64,000 nucleotides of DNA from NCBI GenBank assembly GCA_964406795.1, contig CAYOTA010000001.1, positions 1-64,000 on the forward strand, written 5' to 3'. Below, piece by piece: positions 54,550-61,615 of the stretch. The stretch comes from JAGORM01 sp964406795. Lineage in GTDB: Bacteria > Patescibacteriota > Microgenomatia > Levybacterales > GWA1-39-11. A model generated the notes under the pieces. It searched no databases. It was not told the origin of the DNA and was given only the letters and a program-made list of their open reading frames with translations. Position 1 is the first letter of the stretch. The number at the start of each line of letters is the position of its first letter. Made by a program: the position numbers and the translations under genes.

Positions 54550-54583
54550 ACTATAGATTTTATAGCACTATAGAATCTATAGT
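54550..54583. promoter_or_regulatory. Candidate HxlR operator
   Basis: ACTATAGATT (54550-54559) and its exact reverse complement AATCTATAGT (54574-54583) are separated by 14 bp. The repeat lies between the HxlR gene and the divergent operon. Its left arm overlaps a TATAGT box for the HxlR gene and its right arm falls near the -35 position of the operon promoter, so binding could control both directions. Confidence 0.55.
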
Positions 54584-54592
54584 CTATTGTAC

Positions 54593-54598
54593 TATAAT
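54593..54598 (+). promoter_or_regulatory. Putative -10 box of the redox operon
   Basis: TATAAT at 54593-54598, 23 bp before the ATG at 54622. The -35 region would fall on the right arm of the palindrome just upstream, consistent with control by the divergent regulator. Confidence 0.4.
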
Positions 54599-54621
54599 CT
54601 AACCTGAAAAGAAAATTTACT

Positions 54622-55260
54622 ATGAAAATTACAGTTTTTGGAGCAACCGGAAAAACAGGCAAAGAAGTTGTTAAGCAAGCACTTGAACTTGGATATGAGG
54701 TCAAAGCATTTGTTAGAAACCCCGAGAAAATGGATATTGCCAATGAAAAACTTACGTTAGTTAAAGGAGATGTTACAAATTCCGAAAATGTTGATCAGGC
54801 AGTTGAAGGAAGCGATGGAGTTGTAGTCGCTCTTGGTGCTTCTCCTGATATGCAAGCAGATGTCGTAATGGAAAAAGGCACACAAAATATTATGAATGCT
54901 ATGAAAAAGCATAACGTTAAGAGAATTATTGTTCAAAGCTCTTACGCCATGAGCGGTTCTCCCGAGGGAATAGCGTTTATGAAGAAAATGGGAATGGGAG
55001 AAGAACAAATTGCGATGATGAAGCCTGTCCTTGATGATAAATCAAAACAGGGAGATGCGGTAGTTAATAGTGGGCTTGAATATACAATTGTCAGGCCGTT
55101 GATGTTAAATGATGAAGGTAAAACAGGAGAATATCGGGTAGGAGAAAATCTTGACGTTAAAGTAGGGGACGCTATTTCCCGCGCGGATGTAGCTGATTTT
55201 ATGTTGAAAGATTTAACTGAAAATAAATTTGCAGGAAAGACCGTAACACTCTCTTACTGA
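54622..55260 (+). CDS. NAD(P)H-binding oxidoreductase (SDR, NmrA/YwnB-like), copy 1
   Basis: A 212-residue Rossmann protein of the NAD(P)H-binding group (PF13460-like). It starts with KITVFGATGKTGKEVV, whose nucleotide loop GATGKTG is at 7-13. Further on are AFVRNPEKM and VKGDVTNSENVDQAV, then VALGASPD and IVQSSYAMSG. The C-terminus has EYTIVRPLMLNDEGKTGEY and ISRADVADFML. Members reduce or bind quinones or act as redox sensors; the substrate cannot be told. It heads a plus-strand operon with a LUD protein and a second copy of the family, and is divergent from HxlR. Confidence 0.85.
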   Translation: MKITVFGATGKTGKEVVKQALELGYEVKAFVRNPEKMDIANEKLTLVKGDVTNSENVDQAVEGSDGVVVALGASPDMQADVVMEKGTQNIMNAMKKHNVKRIIVQSSYAMSGSPEGIAFMKKMGMGEEQIAMMKPVLDDKSKQGDAVVNSGLEYTIVRPLMLNDEGKTGEYRVGENLDVKVGDAISRADVADFMLKDLTENKFAGKTVTLSY

Positions 55261-55275
55261 GAAAAATTTCCAAAT

Positions 55276-55884
55276 ATGACATGGGACACTTTGGCAGATG
55301 ATGCCGCAATTGAAAAAACCAAAAAAGCTCTTGAAGCAAATGGTATAAAAGTCATTATTGCTGAAAGTGGAGAAAAAGCAAAGATAGAAGTTTTAAAACT
55401 TATCCCCAAGAATGCTGAGGTAATGACTGCGACCTCAACGAGTGCTGACCAGATAGGATTATCAAAAACGCTAGATGAGTCCGGTGACTATGACTCCACT
55501 AGAAAAAAGATTATGGCATTGCCTCAATCTGAAATGCGTACACAGGCCCGGCGTATTAACGCAGCAGTTGATTATGTAGTAGGAAGCGTACATGCCCTGA
55601 CAGAGGATGGACACGCAATCATTGCCTCAAACTCCGGCAGCCAGCTTGCAGCATATGTATTTTCCGCAGCACATGTTATTTGGGTGGTAGGGGCTCAGAA
55701 AATTGTCAAGAATGACGAAAAAGGCATAAAGCGCATCAGTGAGTATACTCTTCCTCTTGAGAATCAACGTATGCAACAAACGTATGGAATGGATAGCAAT
55801 ATCAGCAAGCTGCTTATTGTTAATAAAGAAGTAATGCCGGAAAGAATCACTGTTATTTTGGTAAAAGAAAAACTGGGATTCTAA
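55276..55884 (+). CDS. LUD domain protein (LutC/YkgG-like)
   Basis: A 202-residue single LUD domain (PF02589). It begins MTWDTLADDAAIEKTKKAL and has the family core in VMTATSTSADQIGL and VHALTEDGHAIIASNSGS, then VIWVVGAQKIVKNDEKGIKR. LUD proteins of the LutC type act in lactate oxidation with partner subunits LutA and LutB, which are absent here; a stand-alone role in redox stress is more likely. It is 15 bp after copy 1 and 3 bp before copy 2 of the NAD(P)H-binding proteins. Confidence 0.83.
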   Translation: MTWDTLADDAAIEKTKKALEANGIKVIIAESGEKAKIEVLKLIPKNAEVMTATSTSADQIGLSKTLDESGDYDSTRKKIMALPQSEMRTQARRINAAVDYVVGSVHALTEDGHAIIASNSGSQLAAYVFSAAHVIWVVGAQKIVKNDEKGIKRISEYTLPLENQRMQQTYGMDSNISKLLIVNKEVMPERITVILVKEKLGF

Positions 55885-55887
55885 GTT

Positions 55888-56499
55888 ATGAAAATTGTCA
55901 TCTTTGGCGCAACGGGTCCTACCGGACAACAGTTAGTAAAACAGGCCTTACAGAAAGGCCATACTGTTACAGTGCTTGCAAGAACTCCTGGAAAAATAAC
56001 TGCTAAGGATAAAAATCTGATTGTTATAAAAGGAAATGCGCTTGTGTATGAAGATGTTGAAAAAGCGGTTAAAGGACAAGACGCTGTTCTAAGTGCAATC
56101 GGAGCCAAACCTCCAAGCCGCGAAAAGGTTGTCGGTCCTGCCGTAAAGAATATTATAAAAGCCATGAACAACCACAAAGTTAACAGATTGATTGTAGAAT
56201 CAGCATTTTTTATGGATGAGGAAGTTAGAAAAGGAATATTTATCAAATTACTGAATGCAACTTTTATGAAAGGCCTGTATGAAGATAAGAAAGAACAGAA
56301 TAAAATACTTCAAGAAAGTAGTGTTGATTGGACAGAAGTACGCCCTACGATGCTCACCAATGGACAGAAAACTAAATATAAAATAGATGTTAAACCGGGT
56401 ATGTTTTCTAAAATTTCCAGGGCAAATGTTGCCGACTTTATGTTAAACCAAATTAGCGATACTACTTTTGTAAAAAAAGCGGTAATAATAACCGAGTAA
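55888..56499 (+). CDS. NAD(P)H-binding oxidoreductase (SDR, NmrA/YwnB-like), copy 2
   Basis: A 203-residue Rossmann protein with the nucleotide loop in KIVIFGATGPTGQQLV (GATGPTG at 7-13). It continues with VLARTPGKI, VIKGNALVYEDVEKAV, LSAIGAKPPS and LIVESAFFMD. The C-terminal VRPTMLTNGQKTKYKI and ISRANVADFML match copy 1, so the two genes flank the LUD gene as divergent paralogs. Such duplication around a LUD gene suggests partners acting in one reaction or as a heterodimer. Spacing of 3 bp to the LUD gene and 3 bp to the next gene shows a tight operon. Confidence 0.84.
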   Translation: MKIVIFGATGPTGQQLVKQALQKGHTVTVLARTPGKITAKDKNLIVIKGNALVYEDVEKAVKGQDAVLSAIGAKPPSREKVVGPAVKNIIKAMNNHKVNRLIVESAFFMDEEVRKGIFIKLLNATFMKGLYEDKKEQNKILQESSVDWTEVRPTMLTNGQKTKYKIDVKPGMFSKISRANVADFMLNQISDTTFVKKAVIITE

Positions 56500-56502
56500 C
56501 CA

Positions 56503-56889
56503 ATGGCTACACAAGAATACATACCGGGAATTTGTAATATTGGACCAGCAGAAATTGCGAGAAGAAAACGTGCGGGTTATGCTGGGCTTATTGTAAGCAT
56601 TGTTCTTTTTACAGTTCTTATAGGCATTAAGGCTCATCCGGTGTGGCGCCTTTTGCTGGTATTCCCCGTTATGAGTGCGGCAAGCGGATTTCTACAGGCA
56701 TATTTTCATTTTTGCGCAGGCTTCGGATTTAAAGGAGTTTATAATGTGGTAAAACCCGCAGGGAAAACCGAAACTATACAACAAAAAGAATTCCGTACTA
56801 AAGACAGACAAAAAGCTCTTCAAATTACAGGGCTTTCAATACTTATTGGTTTGATTTTTGCCGGAGTTTTTTATTACCTTCCCCTTTAG
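56503..56889 (+). CDS. Conserved membrane protein with CNIGP and FHFCAGFG motifs
   Basis: A 128-residue protein with three hydrophobic helices (about 26-44, 48-66 and 105-125). The N-terminus has IPGICNIGPAEIARRKRAGY, and the second helix ends in YFHFCAGFGFKGVYN. I have a recollection of a bacterial family that pairs an N-terminal Cys-Asn with a second Cys in this position, but it has no known function. The two Cys and one His may bind a metal or form a disulfide. It is the last gene of the HxlR-controlled operon. Predicted location is the cytoplasmic membrane. Confidence 0.65.
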   Translation: MATQEYIPGICNIGPAEIARRKRAGYAGLIVSIVLFTVLIGIKAHPVWRLLLVFPVMSAASGFLQAYFHFCAGFGFKGVYNVVKPAGKTETIQQKEFRTKDRQKALQITGLSILIGLIFAGVFYYLPL

Positions 56890-56913
56890 ATCAAATTCAA
56901 TTCGGTAGTATCC

Positions 56914-57309
56914 CTAAGACTCTTCTTTTCGTTTCTCTTTTTCGTTTTTTTCCATTTTTTCACTGTTACTTCCAAAGAACTGTTTCATGGGATTTTGGTT
57001 ATTGGTATGATGCGCAACAAGATTCACAAACCCTAAAATAACTCCTATTCCAACAAATAAGTAAATGATGGTAAAGACTTTTCCTAGATCAGTCTTGGGA
57101 GCAAGATCACCAAACCCAACAGTTGTCAAGGTAGTTGTGCTGAAGTAGAGCGAATCGAGCAGATTCCATTTCTCTACCTGGTGATAAAAAATTGTTCCTG
57201 AAAGCAAAATAATAAGAACAAAGAAAAACAAACCTTTGAATTCAGGGTCTTTAAAGCCCGCAAGTAGTGCCCGTATAAAACGGTATGCTGTAATAAAAAA
57301 GCTAAACAT
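56914..57309 (-). CDS. Two-helix potassium channel protein
   Basis: A 131-residue protein with a helix at 26-46, a pore region and a second helix at 80-100 (two-TM channel fold, PF07885). The selectivity filter is TTLTTVGFGDLAPKT, with TVGFGD in place of the common TVGYGD. The C-terminal tail is short and rich in Lys and Glu. There is no RCK domain, so gating ligands are not evident. I chose the ATG at 57309, which is 4 bp after the permease stop; a longer frame would run into that gene. It is the last gene of the MarR-controlled efflux operon. Confidence 0.8.
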   Translation of the reverse strand: MFSFFITAYRFIRALLAGFKDPEFKGLFFFVLIILLSGTIFYHQVEKWNLLDSLYFSTTTLTTVGFGDLAPKTDLGKVFTIIYLFVGIGVILGFVNLVAHHTNNQNPMKQFFGSNSEKMEKNEKEKRKEES

Positions 57310-57313
57310 AATT

Positions 57314-58534
57314 TTATTCGTAACGCAAAGCTTCAATTGGCGAGAGTTTGGCGGCACGTTGGGCCGGATAGAGTCCAAAGCCAATGCCAACACCTGCTGA
57401 AACTCCAACTGCCAATAAAATTGAAAACGGCTGAACTATAAATGGAATATTTACTACCTGTGTGATAATAAATGCCAAAACAATTCCAAGAACGATTCCA
57501 ATACTTCCACCAACGAGTGTTAAAACGGCTGATTCTATTAAAAATTGAGTTAAAATATCCCGTCTTTTCGCGCCGATTGCCTTAAGGAGTCCAATCTCTT
57601 TTGTACGCTCGGTAACGGTTACCAGCATAATATTCATAATGCCGATACCGCCAACTAATAGAGAAATTCCGGCGATACCTGCAAGAAGCGTTGTGAGAAG
57701 ACCGGTAATTGTATCAAGTGTTGCCAGAGCGTCTTTTGAACTTCGGAGAGAAAAATCAGGATCATCTCCGTCAGCTATTTTATGGCGTTCTATAAGAAGA
57801 GTATTTATATCTTCCATAGTCTGCTCAATCAGCTTTGGGTCTTCTGCCTGTATCATAAGAGTCTGGACATGATTTTGTCCAAGCAATATTTTCATAGCAG
57901 TTGTATAGGGAATATACACTGATTTATCCGGATTTGAGAGTGGTGATCCGCCTTTTGGAGCCGCAACGCCAATAATTCGAAAGGAACGGTTGTCAAGTTT
58001 GATACTTTTCCCAACCGGTTCTGATCCCTCACCAAACAGGTCTACTGCAATATCATGTCCAATTACTGCCACTCTTGATAATCCCTGCTCATGATCTTCT
58101 GTCAGAAACTCACCCTGTGCTATATCGATAGTTTGTATTACTTGATAAGAAGCCGCAACGCCGTGGACTGTAGTTGCAACATCGACTCCTCCTGCCACAG
58201 CTTTTGTCGGCTTACTAACAAGCGGTGAAAGCATTGCAACATTTACTACTCTACCGCTCGATAAAATTGCCTCTCCATCTTCTGGTGTTAATGATTTTAT
58301 TGAAGCAATACCTGCCCCTCCACCTTGAGAAATTGAACCTGGTATAACTACCACCAAATTTGTGCCGAATGAGGATATTTGATTGGTGATTGTTTGTGTT
58401 GCTCCGGCGCCCAGAGAAACTATAAGAATAACCGAGGCAATACCAATAATAATCCCAAGCATGGTTAAAAGCGTCCGCAAGACATTACTTTTAAGTGCTG
58501 TTAGGGCTGATGCTATTAGTTCACGATACGACAT
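57314..58534 (-). CDS. MacB-like ABC transporter permease (FtsX fold)
   Basis: A 406-residue permease. The N-terminal helix has LRTLLTMLGIIIGIASVI. A periplasmic MacB domain follows (about 45-270, with VVIPGSISQGGGAG and VAVIGHDIAVDLFG). The C-terminal FtsX domain of three helices has GISLLVGGIGIMNIMLVTV, VLTLVGGSIGIVLG and GFGLYPAQRAAKLSPIEALRYE. This is a YknZ/MacB-type exporter half. The ATPase gene overlaps it by 14 bp. It works with the HlyD adaptor encoded upstream to export a peptide, lipid or toxic compound. Confidence 0.9.
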   Translation of the reverse strand: MSYRELIASALTALKSNVLRTLLTMLGIIIGIASVILIVSLGAGATQTITNQISSFGTNLVVVIPGSISQGGGAGIASIKSLTPEDGEAILSSGRVVNVAMLSPLVSKPTKAVAGGVDVATTVHGVAASYQVIQTIDIAQGEFLTEDHEQGLSRVAVIGHDIAVDLFGEGSEPVGKSIKLDNRSFRIIGVAAPKGGSPLSNPDKSVYIPYTTAMKILLGQNHVQTLMIQAEDPKLIEQTMEDINTLLIERHKIADGDDPDFSLRSSKDALATLDTITGLLTTLLAGIAGISLLVGGIGIMNIMLVTVTERTKEIGLLKAIGAKRRDILTQFLIESAVLTLVGGSIGIVLGIVLAFIITQVVNIPFIVQPFSILLAVGVSAGVGIGFGLYPAQRAAKLSPIEALRYE

Positions 58535-59240
58535 ATTGTTTGTTTTCCTTGTCCGAAAGAATAAGACCGTCTTTTAAACGGATAATTCTTTTGGCAAAAG
58601 CAGCAATATCATCTTCATGGGTAATAAGCACAATGGTATGTCCATCCCTATTCAATTTTTGAAAAAAATCCATAATTTCATGAGCGGTCTTACTATCCAA
58701 ATTCCCCGTCGGCTCATCAGCCAGAATGATCGCCGGATTCATAACTAGTGCTCGCGCAATTGCCACTCTTTGAATCTGTCCTCCAGAAATATGATTGGAA
58801 AGATTTTGTGCTTTTTCCTCAAGATGAACAAGCGAAAGCGCATCCATTACCCGTTTTGCTCTTTCTTCAGGTTTAATGCCTGCATACATCATAGGCCGTT
58901 CGACATTTTTAAAAACTGTCGTTCTCGGTAAGAGATTAAATGACTGAAAGACAAATCCGATTTCTTTATTTCTTATCTCTGCCAGTTCATCTTCTGAAAA
59001 TTTACCGATTTCTTTCCCTTTCAAGAGAAAACTTCCTGAAGTAGGAGTATCAAGGGCCCCGACAATGTGCATAGTTGTAGATTTCCCGCTTCCTGAGGGA
59101 CCCATGATAGCCACAAAATCTCCCTCGTAAATATCAAGAGAAATTCCTTTTAAGGCTTGATATTCATTAATACCAGTAATGTAGGTCTTTGTAATCTCTT
59201 TGAGAGAGATAATAGGAGCATGGCCGTTTGTTTGTTTCAT
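58521..59240 (-). CDS. MacB-type ABC transporter ATP-binding protein
   Basis: A 239-residue ATPase with Walker A GPSGSGKS (47-54), Q-loop Gln99, signature ISGGQ (151-155) and Walker B IILADEP (171-177) followed by the D-loop and the H-loop in LITHEDDIA. The YQALKGISLDIYEGDF start and LLPRTTVFKNV match the LolD/MacB/YknY branch. The signature has Ile in place of Leu in LSGGQ. It energises the permease encoded immediately downstream, in a complex with the adaptor encoded upstream. Confidence 0.93.
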   Translation of the reverse strand: MKQTNGHAPIISLKEITKTYITGINEYQALKGISLDIYEGDFVAIMGPSGSGKSTTMHIVGALDTPTSGSFLLKGKEIGKFSEDELAEIRNKEIGFVFQSFNLLPRTTVFKNVERPMMYAGIKPEERAKRVMDALSLVHLEEKAQNLSNHISGGQIQRVAIARALVMNPAIILADEPTGNLDSKTAHEIMDFFQKLNRDGHTIVLITHEDDIAAFAKRIIRLKDGLILSDKENKQYVVS

Positions 59241-59246
59241 ATTTAA

Positions 59247-60575
59247 TCATTGTCCGCCGCCAAGAATTGTTGATCCTGAACGCTTGACCTGTCCATTCTG
59301 AAGCGCAGTAATAACCTCCACCCCCTCTGCCACACCTTCCAAAACTTCTGTCTTGTCAATTCCTCTAACCCCGATTTTTATGGGTATGAACTTTGGCTCT
59401 TTGGATTGAACATCATAAATTTGTACCGCCTTTCCACCTTTATATGGCTTTATCGCGCTATTTGGTACAGTTAAAACATTTTTAGCTTGATCGACCTCAA
59501 TATCAACATTTGCCGTCATTGCGGGTTTAATTCTGTTATCAAAATTGAGAATTGTGACATACACATTATAAGTAACGACACCCTGATTATTTGTGCCTAT
59601 TTCATCTACATTTGAAATCCGTCCATCAAAGGTCTTATCGGCAAATGCATCGAGGAAAATTTGAGCTCTCTGTCCGCTTCGCACTTTCGGAACATCCACT
59701 TCATTTAATGACAACTTCACGGTAAAACTTTCCTGACCAGAGATAATACTTAGCACAGGGGAGGGTGGTGGCGCAGCCGCAAGTGCTAGTGAAGATACTC
59801 CAGCGTTACCTGCACCTGCGGTTGCTTTGTCTCCTACGCTGATTGAGAGATTTGCAACGGTACCAGTAGCAGTTGCTTTTACAACTGCGTTTTGTGTTGC
59901 CTGGTAGGCAAGCCAGGCAGAATTAACCTGCGCTTTTGCTGCATTCACTGAAACATCCGCTTCTTTGTATTTTTGCTCAGCAGCCGTGAAGTTCTTTTCC
60001 GCTTGAACATGTGCTGCATCCAAAGATTGTTCTTCTAAATCTTCATAATCGTCTTTATTATCATCCTTCACTCTTTTGGCTTCTCTTGCATCAAGAAGGG
60101 TTTTTTGAGCAGTCCACATTGTTGCATCAAGTGTCTGCTTGTTCTGTTCGGCAGTCTTTTGCGCACTAAAGGTATTTTGATAGGCCGCCCATGCTGTAGC
60201 TTTTTCTTGCTCGGTTGCGGTGCTTTTTACTTTAAAAAGCTCTGTACCTACTTCTACAGGATCGCCGTTTTGCACATATATTTCCTCGACAATACCTGTG
60301 GCTGAAGACGTAATATCAACTTTGCCTCCAGTTGATACATTTCCTGTTTCTGAAACGATCTCAGTAATCGTATCGCGGGATACGGACTCCGTTATAAATT
60401 CTGGTTGGGCATTTGAGCTTTGAATGTTTCTAAATATAAAGAAACCAACAAGTAAAACAGCAATAACAACAAAGATTTTATTCCGTAACCTTGTCTCACG
60501 AAACCAATTAATTGGCTTCCGAGCTGGCTTAAAAATTTGTTTTAATTTATTCGTAGAAAAGCTGTGCTTATCCAT
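59247..60575 (-). CDS. HlyD-family efflux adaptor (MacA/YknX-like)
   Basis: A 442-residue membrane fusion protein. It has one N-terminal helix (about 32-48, IFVVIAVLLVGFFIF). A lipoyl-like domain follows with DITSSATGIVEEIYVQNGD, then a long helical coiled coil from about 115 to 235 rich in Ala, Gln and Lys. The beta-barrel has SFTVKLSLNEVDVPKVRSGQ and the final domain has VLTVPNSAIKPYKGG. It ends in a flexible tail with glycines. It would couple the ABC exporter to the envelope. Its ATG overlaps the MarR stop by 8 bp, so the regulator and pump are one operon. Confidence 0.88.
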   Translation of the reverse strand: MDKHSFSTNKLKQIFKPARKPINWFRETRLRNKIFVVIAVLLVGFFIFRNIQSSNAQPEFITESVSRDTITEIVSETGNVSTGGKVDITSSATGIVEEIYVQNGDPVEVGTELFKVKSTATEQEKATAWAAYQNTFSAQKTAEQNKQTLDATMWTAQKTLLDAREAKRVKDDNKDDYEDLEEQSLDAAHVQAEKNFTAAEQKYKEADVSVNAAKAQVNSAWLAYQATQNAVVKATATGTVANLSISVGDKATAGAGNAGVSSLALAAAPPPSPVLSIISGQESFTVKLSLNEVDVPKVRSGQRAQIFLDAFADKTFDGRISNVDEIGTNNQGVVTYNVYVTILNFDNRIKPAMTANVDIEVDQAKNVLTVPNSAIKPYKGGKAVQIYDVQSKEPKFIPIKIGVRGIDKTEVLEGVAEGVEVITALQNGQVKRSGSTILGGGQ

Positions 60576-61011
60576 TTTGTTCTTTCTTTAGTGTTTCAAT
60601 AAGATTGGTATGAATTCTAATAAGCTCCCTGAGATCTTTTGCCGGAATTTTTGATACAAACCTTTTCATTTTTTCCATAATATTTTTCTTCAAAATGATA
60701 AATTCTTCTTCTCCTTTTGGAGTAATGATGAGCCGGACAATTCTCCTGTCTTCTTGATCATTTATTCTATCTACTAGCCCTGCTTTTACTAAACGCTCAA
60801 TGAGCTGTGTTGCGGAGGATTTAGAAAGTTGCATGAATTTAGCAAGCTCTCCAACAGTCCCATTTGGTTGATCTTTGAGAAATTGAAGAGCGGAGAATTG
60901 AAGTATTGTCGCAATTCTTTCCTCATGAGATTCCTGAGAATAGTGCGAGATAAACTTCCCGAGCTGTATCATTGTGTTGAATAGCTGTTCAAAATCAGAT
61001 GTAGTTGTCAT
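60568..61011 (-). CDS. MarR family transcriptional regulator
   Basis: A 147-residue winged-helix protein from the ATG at 61011; the GTG at 61044 lies within the promoter palindrome. It has the family core TILQFSALQFLKDQ, then VGELAKFMQLSKSSATQLIERLVKAGLVDR with the recognition helix, and the beta wing NDQEDRRIVRLIITPKG. No cysteine is seen in the first helix. A TTGACA promoter and inverted repeats lie directly upstream. It heads the efflux operon and probably represses it and the gene at 61085, which has a near-identical operator. Confidence 0.9.
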   Translation of the reverse strand: MTTTSDFEQLFNTMIQLGKFISHYSQESHEERIATILQFSALQFLKDQPNGTVGELAKFMQLSKSSATQLIERLVKAGLVDRINDQEDRRIVRLIITPKGEEEFIILKKNIMEKMKRFVSKIPAKDLRELIRIHTNLIETLKKEQNG

Positions 61012-61020
61012 AACTATAAG

Positions 61021-61063
61021 TTTAACTGTTAAATAGTTTAACACATAAACTATACGCTGTCAA
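61021..61063 (-). promoter_or_regulatory. MarR promoter and operator
   Basis: TTGACA (61063-61058) with a 17-bp spacer and TAAACT (61040-61035). Over the -10 lies a perfect 8-bp inverted repeat, ATAGTTTA (61033-61040) and TAAACTAT (61046-61053) with a 5-bp spacer, and TTTAAC-T-GTTAAA (61021-61033) lies beside it. This is the usual layout for MarR autorepression. A nearly identical element precedes the next gene. Confidence 0.65.
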
Positions 61064-61084
61064 GTTCTATTGAAAATTCATTTT

Positions 61085-61411
61085 TTATTTATTCTTTTTC
61101 CAAATCTCATCTATGATGGGTAGTCCCGTAATTGAATCCATCGAAAACTCAATGCCTATTTCATAACCATTGTATTCTCTAACGTATGCTTCATCACTTG
61201 TTTTTTGACCATGATTATAAACATCAATTGCATCCGCTTCAGATAATCCCCATTCCTCAGCATCTGTATGAAAATTCTTGGTGAATAAGTATTTTTGGCT
61301 TCTATAGAGAGTGTGTCGGGCGGACGTGTCATCGAGTTGTTTAATAGTGTGTTTTATTGCAGTCTTGAATTCGTCTGTAATCACCTTTCCTAGATGCTCA
61401 AAGAAGTCCAT
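61085..61411 (-). CDS. Hypothetical 108-residue protein in the MarR regulon
   Basis: A soluble protein started at the ATG at 61411, which has an AGGA Shine-Dalgarno 8 nt upstream; the in-frame ATG at 61444 lies inside the operator. It is rich in Asp, Glu and Lys with no membrane segment or Cys. The C-terminal half, EAYVREYNGYEIGIEFSMD then TGLPIIDEIWKK, is a beta-rich stretch. I considered a DUF4258-like fold, but the match is too weak. Its promoter and operator copy those of marR at 61.0 kb, so it is likely co-regulated. No function is assigned. Confidence 0.6.
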   Translation of the reverse strand: MDFFEHLGKVITDEFKTAIKHTIKQLDDTSARHTLYRSQKYLFTKNFHTDAEEWGLSEADAIDVYNHGQKTSDEAYVREYNGYEIGIEFSMDSITGLPIIDEIWKKNK

Positions 61412-61428
61412 ATAATTAATCCTGCCAT

Positions 61429-61461
61429 AAATAGTTAAACACATAAATTAAATCATGTCAA
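61429..61461 (-). promoter_or_regulatory. Second MarR-type promoter and operator
   Basis: TTGACA (61461-61456), a 17-bp spacer and TTAACT (61438-61433). The forward-strand core AAATAGTTAAACACATAAA (61429-61447) differs from that at 61031-61049 at one of 19 positions, and the distance to the -35 box is the same in both. This makes the gene at 61085 a good candidate target of the neighbouring MarR. Confidence 0.6.
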
Positions 61462-61471
61462 AATTGCTAAA

Positions 61472-61498
61472 AAAGCCCCTCCATAAAGAAGGGGCTTT
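61472..61498 (-). terminator. Terminator downstream of the DUF4352 gene
   Basis: AAAGCCCC (61472-61479) and GGGGCTTT (61491-61498) pair perfectly over an 11-base loop. On the minus strand the stem is followed by a T-rich run, so it ends transcription coming from the right. Confidence 0.7.
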
Positions 61499-61567
61499 GA
61501 AAATAACGGATCCGCTATTTTAATGGAGCTGAGTTTTCACTCCTTTTGCGGTGAGTGTCCCTCACAA

Positions 61568-61595
61568 AAAATGCCCGATGTTATTCAGGCATTTT
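61568..61595 (-). terminator. First terminator after the DUF4352 gene
   Basis: AAAATGCC (61568-61575) and GGCATTTT (61588-61595) pair perfectly. On the minus strand the stem runs into TTTTTT, and it begins 21 bp past the stop codon at 61616. Confidence 0.65.
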
Positions 61596-61615
61596 CTGTC
61601 TTTAGATAGTAATAA

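Noticed and set aside
57310..57408. Longer start for the K+ channel at 57408
   Set aside because: It would overlap the permease by 95 bp and add 33 residues unlike a channel; the ATG at 57309 falls 4 bp after the permease stop.
61085..61411. DUF4258 or BrnT-like toxin assignment for the 108-residue protein
   Set aside because: Only a faint resemblance in the C-terminal half; no paired antitoxin gene and no conserved catalytic residues were found.
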